Below, one piece after another: positions 25,865-34,913 of a stretch of DNA of 64,000 nt. Where the stretch lies: NCBI RefSeq assembly GCF_020567375.1, contig NZ_JAJBZM010000002.1, positions 310,001 through 374,000 of the forward strand, written 5' to 3'. Below the pieces are notes generated by a model. That model was not told the DNA's origin and made no database searches. It saw only the letters and a program-made list of their open reading frames with translations. Position 1 is the stretch's first letter. Every line of letters begins with the position of its first letter. Both the position numbers and the translations under genes were made by a program. This DNA comes from Janibacter melonis (GTDB taxonomy: Bacteria; Actinomycetota; Actinomycetes; Actinomycetales; Dermatophilaceae).

Positions 25865-28800
25865 GTGTCCTCCTGCTCGATGATCTCGACGACGTCCTCG
25901 GCGACCCGGGCGTTGCCGGTCTCGGTCGTGGCGCCGGCGAGCGACTGGTACTCCGCGACGAGCCGCAGCAGGTCGTCGCCCTGGGGGCGGCGACCGGGGC
26001 GGATGTCGCACGAGCCGACCTTGCTCTCCTGGATCTGGACGTTGGGGTCCAGGGCCAGGCCGAGCAGGTCGTTGGCGGCGTCGCCCTCGACGACGGCGTC
26101 ACGGCCGACGCCCCAGTGGTAGGGCAGGCCGATCTGGTGCACGGTGCGCCCGCCGGCGAGCAGCGGTCGCATGCGGTCGGTGACGAGCACCCGGGCCTCG
26201 ATGGCCGAGCGCGCGGAGATGATCGTCGCCCAGTCGCCGTTGGTCAGGCCCCGCTCCTGCGCCAACGCGGGGCTGACCTCGCAGAACATCTCCGGCTGGA
26301 GCTCGGAGAGGTAGGGCAGCCACCGGCTCATGCCGCCGGCCGTGTGATGCTCGGTGAGCCGGTAGGTCGTGAAGACGAAGGGGTAGACCCCGCTGCCCGG
26401 CTCGTCGCCCGAGGGCGCCCACAGGTTGTCCTTGCGCGGGAAGAGCACCCGCCCGGGGTTGCGCTGCTGGGGGTAGAGCGGGTTGACGACGGGTGACTCC
26501 TGCGCCTCGTAGTGCGTGGGGAGCGGGCCGTCGACCATCCCCTTCGGCGCGTAGAGCCAGCCCTTGCCGTCCGCCTGCATGATGAAGGGGTCGTCGCCGG
26601 CGATCGCCGCGGGACCACCGACGCCGGGGTCGGGCCGGAAGGACGGGTCGCGGTCGACGGGGAAGTCCGGGACGTCCTTGCCGACCCACCTGCCCTGCTC
26701 CGCGTCCCACCAGATGTACTTCTTGCGCTCGCTCCACGGACGACCCTCGGGGTCGGCGGAGGCGCGGTTGTAGAGGATGCGCCGGTTCATCGGCCAGGCC
26801 CAGCCCCAGTCCTTGGCGACCTCGTCCTGCTCCTGGCCCGGCACACGGTCCGCGGAGTGGTTGACGCCGCCGGCGTAGACGCCGGAGTAGATCCAGCAGC
26901 CGCCGGAGGTCGAGCCGTCGGCCTTCATCTCGTTGAAGGTCGACAGCGGCTGACCCGCCTTGTCGCCGGTGAGGTGCATGCCGTTGATCTCGCGCAGCAC
27001 GGCCTCGCCGTCGATCTCGCCCTCCTCGTCCTTGGGGTAGTCCCAGGTGAGGTCGAGCAGCGGGCGGTCGCGCTCGTCGGTGGACCCAGCGAGACGCTCG
27101 CGGATGCGCACCCCGAGCTCGTAGAAGAACTCGAGCTCGCTCTGGCAGTCGCCCGGCGGCATGACCGCGCGGTGGCGCCACTGGAGCAGGCGCTGGGTCT
27201 GGGTGAAGGTGCCGGCCTTCTCGACGTGCGTGGCCGCGGGGAAGAAGAAGACCTCGGTGTCGATGTCCTCGGTGCGCAGCTCGCCGGTCGCGATCTCCGG
27301 CGCGTCCTTCCAGAAGGTCGCCGACTCGATCATCTGCAGGTCGCGCACGACGAGCCACTTCAGGTGCGACATCGCCAGGCGCTGCATCCGGCCGTGGGCG
27401 GACCCGACCGCGGGGTTCTGGCCGAGGAGGAAGTAGCCCTCGACCTTGTCCTCGAGCATGTCCATCGCCGTCTGGTACGTGCCGTGAGGACCGTTGATCT
27501 TCGGCAGGTAGTCGAAGGCGAAGTCGTTCTCCGGGGTGGCGGCGTCGCCCCACCACGACTTGAGCAGGCTCGCGGTGTAGGCGTCGGCGTTGGTCCAGAA
27601 GCCCTTCTGCAGCGGTGACGCGATCGAGGACAGGTACTCCTCGTAGCTGTCGTGCTGACCGGCCGCGGGCATCGGCAGGTATCCCGGCAGGAGGTTGAAG
27701 AGCGTCGGGATGTCGGTGCTGCCCTGGATGCTCGCGTGACCGCGCAGCGCCATGATGCCGCCGCCGGGGCGGCCGACGTTGCCCATGAGCAGCTGGAGGA
27801 TCGCGGCGGTGCGGATGAACTGCGCGCCGAGGGAGTGCTGGGTCCAGCCCACCGCGTACGCGAAGCACGTCGTGCGCTCGCGCCCGGAGTTCTCCACGAT
27901 CGCGTCGGCGATCTCGTGGAACTGCTCCGGGCGGATGCCGCACACCTCCTGGACCATCTCGGGCGTGTAGCGCTGGTAGTGCCGCTTGAGCACCTGGAAG
28001 ACCGAGCGGGGGTGCTGCAGGGTCTCGTCGCGCTCGACCTTCGCGTGCTCGAGCGGGGCGCCGTGACCACCGGTCTCGTCGCCCGCGGCGCGGGCCGACT
28101 TGCTCGACCCGTGCTCGCTCGTGCCGTCGGGGCCCTCGACCTCGCCGTCGGCGCTCTCGCCCTCGGCGGGGTCCTCGCGCTCGGCGTAGGCCCACGTCGA
28201 CATGTCGTAGTGGCCGGTCTTCGGGTCGTACCCGGAGAAGACGCCGTCGAGGTCCTCGGTGTCGCGGAAGTCGTCGCTCACGAGCGTCGCGGCGTTGGTG
28301 TACGCCACGACGTAGTCACGGAAGTAGAGGTCCTTGCTGAGGACGTGGTTGATGAGCGCGCCGAGCAGCACGACGTCGCTGCCCGCACGGATCGGGACGT
28401 GCGTGTCCGCGATCGCCGAGGTGCGGGTGAAGCGCGGGTCGACGTGGATGACCCGTGCGCCGCGGGCCTTGGCCTCGGAGACCCACTGGAAGCCCACGGG
28501 GTGGCACTCGGCCATGTTCGAGCCCTGGATGATGATGCAGTCGGCGTTGGCCATGTCCTGCAGGTACTGCGTGGCGCCACCGCGACCGAAGGAGGATCCC
28601 AGACTGGGAACCGTGGAGCTGTGTCAAACACGCGCCTGGTTCTCGATCTGGATCGCTCCCGCGGCCGTGAAGAGCTTCTTGATGAGGTAGTTCTCCTCGT
28701 TGTCGAGGGTCGCTCCTCCGAGCGCTGCGATGCCCATCGTGCGACGCAGCCGCCGGCCCTGCTCGTCGTGCTCCTGCCAGCCCGCGGCCCGCGAGGCCAT

Positions 28801-29187
28801 GAAGCGGTCGGCGACCATGTCGATGGCGTCGTCACGGTCGATCGGGCTCCAGTCGCTCGCGCCCGGCGCGCGGTAGAGCACCTGCTTCTGCCGCGAGGGC
28901 GAGTTGACGAGCTGCTCGCTCGCCGCCCCCTTCGGGCACAGCCGGCCACGGCTGATCGGCGAGTCCTTGTCGCCCTCGATCTGGACGACCTTCTCGTCCT
29001 TGACGAAGACGCGCTGACCGCAGCCGACGGCGCAGTAGGGGCACACGCTCTGCACGACGCGGTCGGCCGTCGACGTGCGCGGCTCGATCTCGCGGGTGCG
29101 CTTGCTCTGCACCGACTTCCCTCGGCCCAGGTAGTCGCCGGTCCGTAGCTGTCGTACGACCGGCCAGTCGAGCGGGGTGATGGCCAT
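25861..29187 (-). CDS. fdhA: Formate dehydrogenase alpha subunit, selenoprotein with UGA-encoded Sec188
   Basis: A 1108-residue molybdopterin oxidoreductase that oxidises formate to CO2. An in-frame TGA (28624-28626) splits a continuous frame; the flanks ENQARV and HSSTVPSLG match the selenocysteine position of FDH enzymes (ARVUHGPTV type). A SECIS-like hairpin starts 11 bases after the UGA. An N-terminal [4Fe-4S] site is formed by Cys49, Cys52, Cys56 and Cys84. A ribosome site GGAGG precedes the ATG at 29187. No twin-arginine signal is seen, so it probably faces the cytoplasm. A charged insertion after YAEREDPAEG (about residues 328-370) is unusual. Simple gene callers would report two broken genes. 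Confidence 0.95.
28594..28612 (-). promoter_or_regulatory. SECIS element in fdhA mRNA
   Basis: The mRNA reads GGUUCCCAGUCUGGGAUCC, a stem with G and U in the apical loop and an unpaired U near the base. It begins 11 bases after the UGA, the same spacing as in E. coli fdhF. These are the features SelB needs. Confidence 0.88.
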
Positions 29188-29407
29188 GGGAGCCTCCGTC
29201 GGGCGTCGGTGCTGGTGCTCCACGTCACTCTCGCACACGGCGCTCGCACCGTCGCTGGCGGCAGGGCCCCCCTTCGGGTGTGTCGAAGGGGGGCGACCTC
29301 GGCGCCCGGACAAGGGGGGCGTCGGGCCCCCCACCTAGGCCGATGTCGGTGGCATGGTGGGACGGCCGCGTCCGCGGCGTGCCGGACCCCCCAGGAGAGG
29401 ACGCCCC
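29188..29407. promoter_or_regulatory. Divergent promoter region of the fdh and molybdenum hydroxylase operons
   Basis: 220 bases between oppositely facing operons. It holds a hairpin of two octamers, CCCCCCTTCG (29267-29276) and CGAAGGGGGG (29284-29293) with a 7-base loop, and an AGGAGAGG ribosome site at 29393-29400 for the plus-strand gene. I see no operator I can name. Confidence 0.5.
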
Positions 29408-30049
29408 GTGACGGATCGGAGCACCACGATGACCGTGACCCTGACGGTCGACGGCCGCAGCCACGAGATCGAGGTCGAGCCGCGCACGACGCTGCTCGAC
29501 ACCCTGCGCGAGCGGCTCGGGGTGACGAGCGCGAAGAAGGGCTGCGACCACGGCCAGTGCGGCTCGTGCACGGTGCTCCTCGACGGCCGCCGGCACCTCA
29601 CCTGCCTCACCCTCGCCGTGCAGCAGGACGACGCCGAGATCACGACCGCCGCCGGGCTCGCGGGCGTCGACGCGACGGCGCACGGCGACCCCTCGCTCAC
29701 CGCGCTCGACGAGGCCGAGCTGCACCCGGTGCAGCAGGCCTTCGTCGACCGCGACGCCCTGCAGTGCGGCTACTGCACGCCCGGTCAGGTCTGCAGCGCC
29801 GTCGGGGTGCTCGACGAGATCGCGCAGGGCCATGCCAGCCACGTCACCGACGACCTCGAGGAGGGGCTGGACGGCGGGGCACCTCTGACGCGCGACGAGA
29901 TCCGCGAGCGGATGAGCGGCAACCTGTGCCGCTGCGGGGCCTACCCGAACATCGTCGACGCGATCTGCCAGGCCGCGGGCGACCCGCCGCCGGACCGGGT
30001 GGCCGAGGCCGAGATCGTCTCCGGCGCGGGCGACGGGGGCGCGCGATGA
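29408..30049 (+). CDS. Molybdenum hydroxylase [2Fe-2S] subunit (PaoA/CoxS-like)
   Basis: A 213-residue electron-transfer subunit of an aldehyde/xanthine oxidase-type enzyme. A plant-type [2Fe-2S] site GCDHGQCGSCTVLLDG and a second alpha-helical site QCGYCTPGQ ... GNLCRCGAY are both complete. The GTG at 29408 follows AGGAGAGG by seven bases and is the best start. No twin-arginine signal is present, unlike E. coli PaoA, so this version is probably cytoplasmic. It is first gene of a four-gene operon; the next ATG overlaps its stop (ATGA). Confidence 0.92.
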   Translation: MTDRSTTMTVTLTVDGRSHEIEVEPRTTLLDTLRERLGVTSAKKGCDHGQCGSCTVLLDGRRHLTCLTLAVQQDDAEITTAAGLAGVDATAHGDPSLTALDEAELHPVQQAFVDRDALQCGYCTPGQVCSAVGVLDEIAQGHASHVTDDLEEGLDGGAPLTRDEIRERMSGNLCRCGAYPNIVDAICQAAGDPPPDRVAEAEIVSGAGDGGAR

Positions 30050-31053
30050 ACCCCTTCGCCTACGAGCGGGCCACCGACCCGGCCGACGCCGTCGCACGCC
30101 ACGGCGGCGACCCCGACGTCGCGTACGTCGACGGCGGCAGCAACCTGCTCGACCACCTCAAGCTCGGGATCCGCACGCCGTCGCGTCTCGTCGACGTCGG
30201 GCACCTCGGGCTCGACGAGATCACGCCGACGCAGGACGGCGGGCTGCGCATCGGCACCAACGTGCGCAACAGCGACCTCGCCGCCCACCCCGCGATCCGC
30301 CGCGACCACCCCCTCGTCGCGCGGGCCCTGCTCGCCGGTGCCTCGGGCCAGCTGCGTCACCAGGCGAGCACCGGCGGCAACCTGCTCCAGCGCACGCGGT
30401 GCGTGTACTTCCAGGACCTCACGACGCCGTGCAACAAGCGCGAGCCGGGCACCGGGTGCTCGGCCGACCACGACGAGGCGCGCACGCGGGAGAACGCCCT
30501 CCTCGGCACGAGCGAGCACTGCGTCGCGGTGCACCCCGGCGACCTCGCGGTCGCGCTGCGCGCGCTCGACGCCGTCGTCGTCGTGCGCGGCTCGGGCGGC
30601 GAGCGCCGGGTCCCGATCGGCGAGCTGCACCGGCTGCCCGGCGACCGGCCGGATCTCGACACGACCCTCGAGCACGGCGAGCTCATCACCGCCGTCGAGC
30701 TCGCACCCCCGACGTCTGGCGCCGTCGCGACGTACGTCAAGGTGCGCGACCGGGCGTCGTACGCCTTCGCGCTCGTCTCCGTCGCCGCCGAGCTCGTCAC
30801 CGACGGCGAGACGATCTCGCACCTGCGGCTCGCGTGGGGCGGCGTCGCCCACGCCCCGTGGCGCCCGACCGGCGTCGAGACCGCTCTCGTCGGCGGGCCC
30901 GTCGACACCGAGGCAGTCCTCGCCGCGTGCGAGGAGGAGCTGGGCCAGGCCCGCACCTGGCCGGGCAACGCCTTCAAGGTCCCCCTCCTCGCCCGCACCA
31001 CCGCCCACGCGATCGAGCAGCTCGCGACCCGTCCGGCAGGAGCCGCAGCATGA
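30046..31053 (+). CDS. Molybdenum hydroxylase FAD subunit with extra Cys motif (PaoB-like)
   Basis: A 335-residue FAD-binding subunit. FAD contact segments VDGGSNLLDHLKLGI and ASTGGNLLQRTRC are present. Between residues about 125 and 165 are Cys residues in TRCVYF, TPCNKR, TGCSAD and EHCVAVHP, the pattern that binds an additional [4Fe-4S] cluster in E. coli PaoB. This points to a PaoABC-type aldehyde oxidoreductase rather than a CO or xanthine dehydrogenase. It is coupled by ATGA overlaps to both neighbours. Confidence 0.88.
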   Translation: MNPFAYERATDPADAVARHGGDPDVAYVDGGSNLLDHLKLGIRTPSRLVDVGHLGLDEITPTQDGGLRIGTNVRNSDLAAHPAIRRDHPLVARALLAGASGQLRHQASTGGNLLQRTRCVYFQDLTTPCNKREPGTGCSADHDEARTRENALLGTSEHCVAVHPGDLAVALRALDAVVVVRGSGGERRVPIGELHRLPGDRPDLDTTLEHGELITAVELAPPTSGAVATYVKVRDRASYAFALVSVAAELVTDGETISHLRLAWGGVAHAPWRPTGVETALVGGPVDTEAVLAACEEELGQARTWPGNAFKVPLLARTTAHAIEQLATRPAGAAA

Positions 31054-33158
31054 GCACCGACGACTCCGGCGAGCGCCTCGCCCCGCTCACGCCCTCGGAG
31101 ATGGGCAGCGACGTCGCCCGCGACGACGCCCGTCTCAAGGTCACCGGCACCGCGCCCTACGCCGTCGAGCACCCGGTCGAGGACCCCCTCTACGCGGTGC
31201 TCGTCGGGGCCCCCTTCGCCCTGGGGTCGGTGACCGTCGACGCCTCCGAGGCGCTCGCCGCGCCCGGCGTGCACTCGGTCGTCGACCACACCAACGCCCC
31301 CCGGCTCGAGGGCGTCGACGACCTCGAGATGGACCTGCTCCAGTCCGGGCGGGTCGACTACCACGGCCAGGTCGTCGCGATCGTGCTCGGGGAGTCGCTC
31401 GCCGCGGCCCGGCACGGGGCGCACCTCGTGCGCGTCGACGGGGCGCAGCGCGAGGCGGCGACCCGCTTCGAGATCGGGCAGGCCCGGCGCAAGCCGGACG
31501 AGGTCAACGCCGGCTTCCCCACCGACTCCGAGACCGGTGACGTCGACGCGGCAGTCGCGCAGGCCGCGACGACCGTGCAGCAGACCTACGTCACCCCGCT
31601 CGAGCACAACAACCCCATGGAGCCGCACGCGGCGACCGCCACGTGGCGCGAAGGGGGTGACGGTCCCGTCCTCGAGATGACCGTCTCGACCCAGTCGGCG
31701 CCGGGTGTCGTCTCGACCCTCGCCCCCCTCCTCGGGCTCGAGCCCGAGCAGGTGCGCGTGCGGGCGCCGCACGTCGGCGGCGGCTTCGGCAGCAAGGGGC
31801 TGCCCCACCCGCCGGACCTCGCGGCCGCCATGGCGGCGCGCACCGTGCCCGGTCGACCGGTGCGACTGGCCGTCACCCGGCAGCAGATGTTCGCGCTCAC
31901 CGGGTACCGCTCGATCACCGCCTCGCAGGTGCGGCTCGCGGCCCAGGAGGACGGCACCCTCACGGGGATCGAGCACGCCTCCTTCACCCCGTCGAGCCGG
32001 GTGAAGGAGTACGCCGAGCAGACCTCGGTCTCGACGCGCTCGCTGTACGCGGCGCCCAACCGGCGCACGAGCCACCGGCTCCAGGACCTCGACGTCGCGA
32101 TCCCGTCGTGGATGCGGGCGCCGGGCGTCTTCCCGGGGGTCTTCGCCCACGAGGTCGCGATGGACGAGCTGGCCGTCGACCTCGGCGTGGACCCCGTCGA
32201 GCTGCGCCGTCGCAACGACACGGACGTCGACCCGGACTCTGGCGACCCCTTCAGCGAGCGGCGCCTGCTCGAGTGCTTCGACCGCGGGGCCGAGCTCTTC
32301 GGGTGGAGCGGTCCGCAGGAGCCGCGCTCGCGGGTCGAGGGCGACTGGCTCCTCGGCAGCGGCGTCGCGACCGCGACCTACCCGGGTGAGTCCATGCCCG
32401 GCAACCAGGCCTGCGTCACCGTCCTCGACGACGGGCGCTACGAGGTCTCCATCGCCGCCACCGACATCGGGACCGGCGCGTGGACGGTCCTGCGGCTCGT
32501 CGCGGCAGACGCCCTCGGCGTGCCGCGCGACCAGGTCGAGATGCGCATCGGCGACAGCTCGCTGCCCCCCGCCTCGGTCGCCGGTGGGTCGGCGGGCACC
32601 TCGTCGTGGGGCACGGCGATCACGGGTGCTGCCCGCGCGCTGCACGACAAGTTCGGTGACGACCCCGCCCCGGGATCGTCGGTGACCACGCCCGCCCCGG
32701 ACGACCCGGGCGAGGAGGGGTACGTCACCCAGTCGTACGGGGCGGTCTTCGCCGAGGTCGGCGTGCACCGGTGGACCGGCGAGGTGCGTGCCCGCCGGCT
32801 GCTCGGGGTCTACTCCGCCGGGCGTGTGCTCAACCCGCGCGGTGCCCGCTCCCAGCTCGTCGGCGGGATGGTCATGGGGCTCGGCGCGGCGCTGCACGAG
32901 GAGTCGGTGCGCGACCCCCGCTTCGGGCACGTCGTCACCCAGGACCTCGCGAGCTATCACGTGCCCGCGCACGCCGACGTGCTCGACGTCGAGGCGCACT
33001 GGTTGCAAGGCCGCGACGACGTGATGAACCCGATGGGCTCGCGCGGCATCGGCGAGATCGGCATCACGGGAGTGGCCCCTGCGGTCGTCAACGCGGCCTA
33101 CGCGGCGACGGGGGTGCGGGTGCGCGAGCTGCCGCTCACCCCGGACCACTTCCTGTGA
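31050..33158 (+). CDS. Molybdenum hydroxylase catalytic subunit (PaoC-like)
   Basis: A 702-residue molybdopterin-binding subunit. Segments seen are VTGTAPYAVEHPV (N-terminal domain), HVGGGFGSKG (cofactor binding), VAGGSAGTSSWG, and GSRGIGEIGITGV near the C-terminus, whose Glu would be the catalytic base. The size is close to E. coli PaoC (732). It lies third in the operon and is followed by a MocA-like protein, which suggests a cytosine-dinucleotide cofactor. The substrate is probably an aldehyde, by subunit type only. One octamer sits in the gene using a GAA codon (about 31648). Confidence 0.9.
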   Translation: MSTDDSGERLAPLTPSEMGSDVARDDARLKVTGTAPYAVEHPVEDPLYAVLVGAPFALGSVTVDASEALAAPGVHSVVDHTNAPRLEGVDDLEMDLLQSGRVDYHGQVVAIVLGESLAAARHGAHLVRVDGAQREAATRFEIGQARRKPDEVNAGFPTDSETGDVDAAVAQAATTVQQTYVTPLEHNNPMEPHAATATWREGGDGPVLEMTVSTQSAPGVVSTLAPLLGLEPEQVRVRAPHVGGGFGSKGLPHPPDLAAAMAARTVPGRPVRLAVTRQQMFALTGYRSITASQVRLAAQEDGTLTGIEHASFTPSSRVKEYAEQTSVSTRSLYAAPNRRTSHRLQDLDVAIPSWMRAPGVFPGVFAHEVAMDELAVDLGVDPVELRRRNDTDVDPDSGDPFSERRLLECFDRGAELFGWSGPQEPRSRVEGDWLLGSGVATATYPGESMPGNQACVTVLDDGRYEVSIAATDIGTGAWTVLRLVAADALGVPRDQVEMRIGDSSLPPASVAGGSAGTSSWGTAITGAARALHDKFGDDPAPGSSVTTPAPDDPGEEGYVTQSYGAVFAEVGVHRWTGEVRARRLLGVYSAGRVLNPRGARSQLVGGMVMGLGAALHEESVRDPRFGHVVTQDLASYHVPAHADVLDVEAHWLQGRDDVMNPMGSRGIGEIGITGVAPAVVNAAYAATGVRVRELPLTPDHFL

Positions 33159-33763
33159 CGGACGGCGCGGCCAGGGCCAGCGTCGTCGGGCTCGTCCTCG
33201 CCGCCGGCTCGGGTCGGCGGATGGGCGGGCCGAAGGCGCTCGCCCGCACGCCGTCCGGCGAGCTGCTGCTCGACCGGGCCGTGCGCACCGTGCGGGCGGG
33301 CGGGTGCGCCCAGGTCGTCGTCGCCCTCGGCGCCGGTGCCGACGAGGCACGCGCCCAGGCGCAGACGCTGGCCGAGCCCGGGACCACCGTCGTCGACGTG
33401 CCCGACCACGGCACCGGGATGGCGGCCTCGCTGCGCTCCGGCCTGGGCGCCGCCGAGGGGCTCGACCCGGACGCCGTGCTCATCACCCTCGTCGACCTGC
33501 CCGACGTGACACCCGACGTCGTCACCCGCGTCGTCGGCGAGGGCCCCCACGACGACGCGCTCCGACGGGCCACCTACGACGGCCGACCGGGTCACCCGGT
33601 CCTCCTCGGGAGGGTGCACGTCACCCCCTTCGTCGAGAGCCTCTCGGGCGACGAAGGGGGACGCCGCTACCTCGTCGGGGCGGGCTGCGAGGGCGTGCCG
33701 TGCGCGGATCTCGCGACCGGGCAGGACGTCGACACCCCCGAGGAGCTCGGCCGGGTGCCGTGA
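33155..33763 (+). CDS. mocA: Molybdenum cofactor cytidylyltransferase (MocA-like)
   Basis: A 202-residue nucleotidyltransferase of the MobA/MocA family. The N-terminal LAAGSGRRMGGPKAL is the nucleotide-binding loop, and LVDLPDVTPDVV holds the metal-binding Asp. Its position directly after the hydroxylase catalytic gene (GTGA overlap) argues for making the molybdopterin cytosine dinucleotide cofactor of that enzyme rather than the guanine form needed by FDH. Two octamers in opposite orientation flank the ESLSGDEGG segment (about 33627 and 33655). Confidence 0.88.
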   Translation: MTDGAARASVVGLVLAAGSGRRMGGPKALARTPSGELLLDRAVRTVRAGGCAQVVVALGAGADEARAQAQTLAEPGTTVVDVPDHGTGMAASLRSGLGAAEGLDPDAVLITLVDLPDVTPDVVTRVVGEGPHDDALRRATYDGRPGHPVLLGRVHVTPFVESLSGDEGGRRYLVGAGCEGVPCADLATGQDVDTPEELGRVP

Positions 33764-33810
33764 GTCACGACGAGCACGGACGTCGTCATCTCGGTGTCGG
33801 TGGGGGCTCG

Positions 33811-33816
33811 TAAGGT
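33811..33816 (+). promoter_or_regulatory. -10 element upstream of the MmcQ/YjbR gene
   Basis: TAAGGT about 45 bases before the GTG start, leaving room for the GGGGAGG ribosome site at 33851-33857. Confidence 0.4.
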
Positions 33817-33861
33817 CGGCGGACAGCCCGACGACGGGGGCTCGAAGGACGGGGAGGTCGC

Positions 33862-34242
33862 GTGGATGGGGCGCAGCTGCAGGAGATCGCGCGTGCCCGG
33901 GCCGACGAGCTGCCGGGGAGCGAGCTGGGTCACCCCTTCGGCGCGGAGTGGGACGTGTGGAAGGTGCGCGGCAAGGTCTTCATGCTCCAGACCGCCGTCA
34001 CGGGCGACCCGATCCTCACGGTCAAGGCGCACCCGGCCGACGCGCAGAGCCTGCGGGAGGCCCACGAGTGCATCACCGCCGGCTACCACATGAACAAGCG
34101 GCACTGGATCACCCTTCGCCCCGGCGACCTCGACGCCCAGCTCGTCGAGGACGTCGTCACCGAGTCCTACCTCCTCGTCGTCGAGGGGCTGCCGAGGCGG
34201 CTGCGGCCCGTCGACCCGGCCACCTTCGGCCCCACCCGCTGA
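33862..34242 (+). CDS. MmcQ/YjbR family protein
   Basis: A 126-residue single-domain protein of the MmcQ/YjbR fold. Landmarks are HPFGAEWDVWKVRGKVF, the KAHPADAQSLRE segment and GYHMNKRHWITL. The fold resembles a double-wing DNA-binding domain, but most members have no known target. The GTG at 33862 has a GGGGAGG ribosome site five bases upstream, which decides the start. It is a monocistronic gene between the hydroxylase operon and the ABM-domain protein. Confidence 0.88.
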   Translation: MDGAQLQEIARARADELPGSELGHPFGAEWDVWKVRGKVFMLQTAVTGDPILTVKAHPADAQSLREAHECITAGYHMNKRHWITLRPGDLDAQLVEDVVTESYLLVVEGLPRRLRPVDPATFGPTR

Positions 34243-34331
34243 GGACGCGTTCCGCCAGGCGGTGCGAGGTCGGCGAGGGGAGCGGCGCGCGCCCTACGGT
34301 GCTGGCACCCGCGCCGACACCGAGGTGAGCC

Positions 34332-34886
34332 ATGTCCGTCCCCGCACCCCACCAGCCCGTCATCCGGGTCGCCCGCCGACGCGCGAAGCCCGGGTGCGCC
34401 GCTGCGTACGAGGCCCTCGTCGGCGGCATGCTCGGCGACGTCCGTCAGGTGCCGGGCTTCATCGGCGCCGAGGTCATCCCGCCGTCCACGGAGGGCGGGG
34501 AGCACCAGACCATCCTGCGCTTCGAGGACGAGGAGGGGCTGGCGGCCTGGGACGCGTCGCCGGTGCGCCACGAGTGGCACGCCCGCCTCGCTGCGGTCGC
34601 CGAGGGCGACCCGGACTACCAGGTGCTCACCGGGCTCGAGGCGTGGTTCGCCCGGCCCGAGGTGCCCGGCCACAAGCCGCCGCTGCGCTGGAAGATGGCG
34701 GTCGTCACGTGGTGCGGCATCTTCCCCACCGTCGCCCTGCTCCAGCTCGTCCTCAACCCCCTCATCGCCGCCCTCCCCTTCGTCCCGCGGGTCGCGATCT
34801 TCACGGTCTTCGTCGTCGCGATCGTCACCTACGTCGTCATGCCCCAGCTCGTGCGTCTCTTCCGCCCCTGGCTCGTGCGCCGCTGA
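34332..34886 (+). CDS. ABM-domain protein with C-terminal membrane segments
   Basis: A 184-residue protein. Residues about 10-105 form an antibiotic-biosynthesis-monooxygenase (dimeric alpha/beta barrel) domain with FIGAEVIPPS and HQTILRFEDEEGLAAW. Residues about 118-178 carry two hydrophobic helices (GIFPTVALLQLVLNPLIAAL and VAIFTVFVVAIVTYVV). This domain order is known in membrane-attached ABM proteins of unclear function. A GAGGTGAG ribosome site precedes the ATG. It may be inactive as an oxygenase; no catalytic residues are known for this subgroup. Confidence 0.82.
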   Translation: MSVPAPHQPVIRVARRRAKPGCAAAYEALVGGMLGDVRQVPGFIGAEVIPPSTEGGEHQTILRFEDEEGLAAWDASPVRHEWHARLAAVAEGDPDYQVLTGLEAWFARPEVPGHKPPLRWKMAVVTWCGIFPTVALLQLVLNPLIAALPFVPRVAIFTVFVVAIVTYVVMPQLVRLFRPWLVRR

Positions 34887-34901
34887 GGCCGGTCACGGAC
34901 G

Positions 34902-34907
34902 TAGCGT
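34902..34907 (+). promoter_or_regulatory. -10 element for the aldo/keto reductase
   Basis: TAGCGT six bases before the ATG (leaderless pattern). Confidence 0.5.
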
Positions 34908-34913
34908 GACGGC

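Noticed and set aside
28554-28627. fdhA as two separate genes or a frameshifted pseudogene
   Set aside because: The frames are in register across a single TGA, the flanks match the Sec site of FDH, and a SECIS hairpin follows at the right distance.
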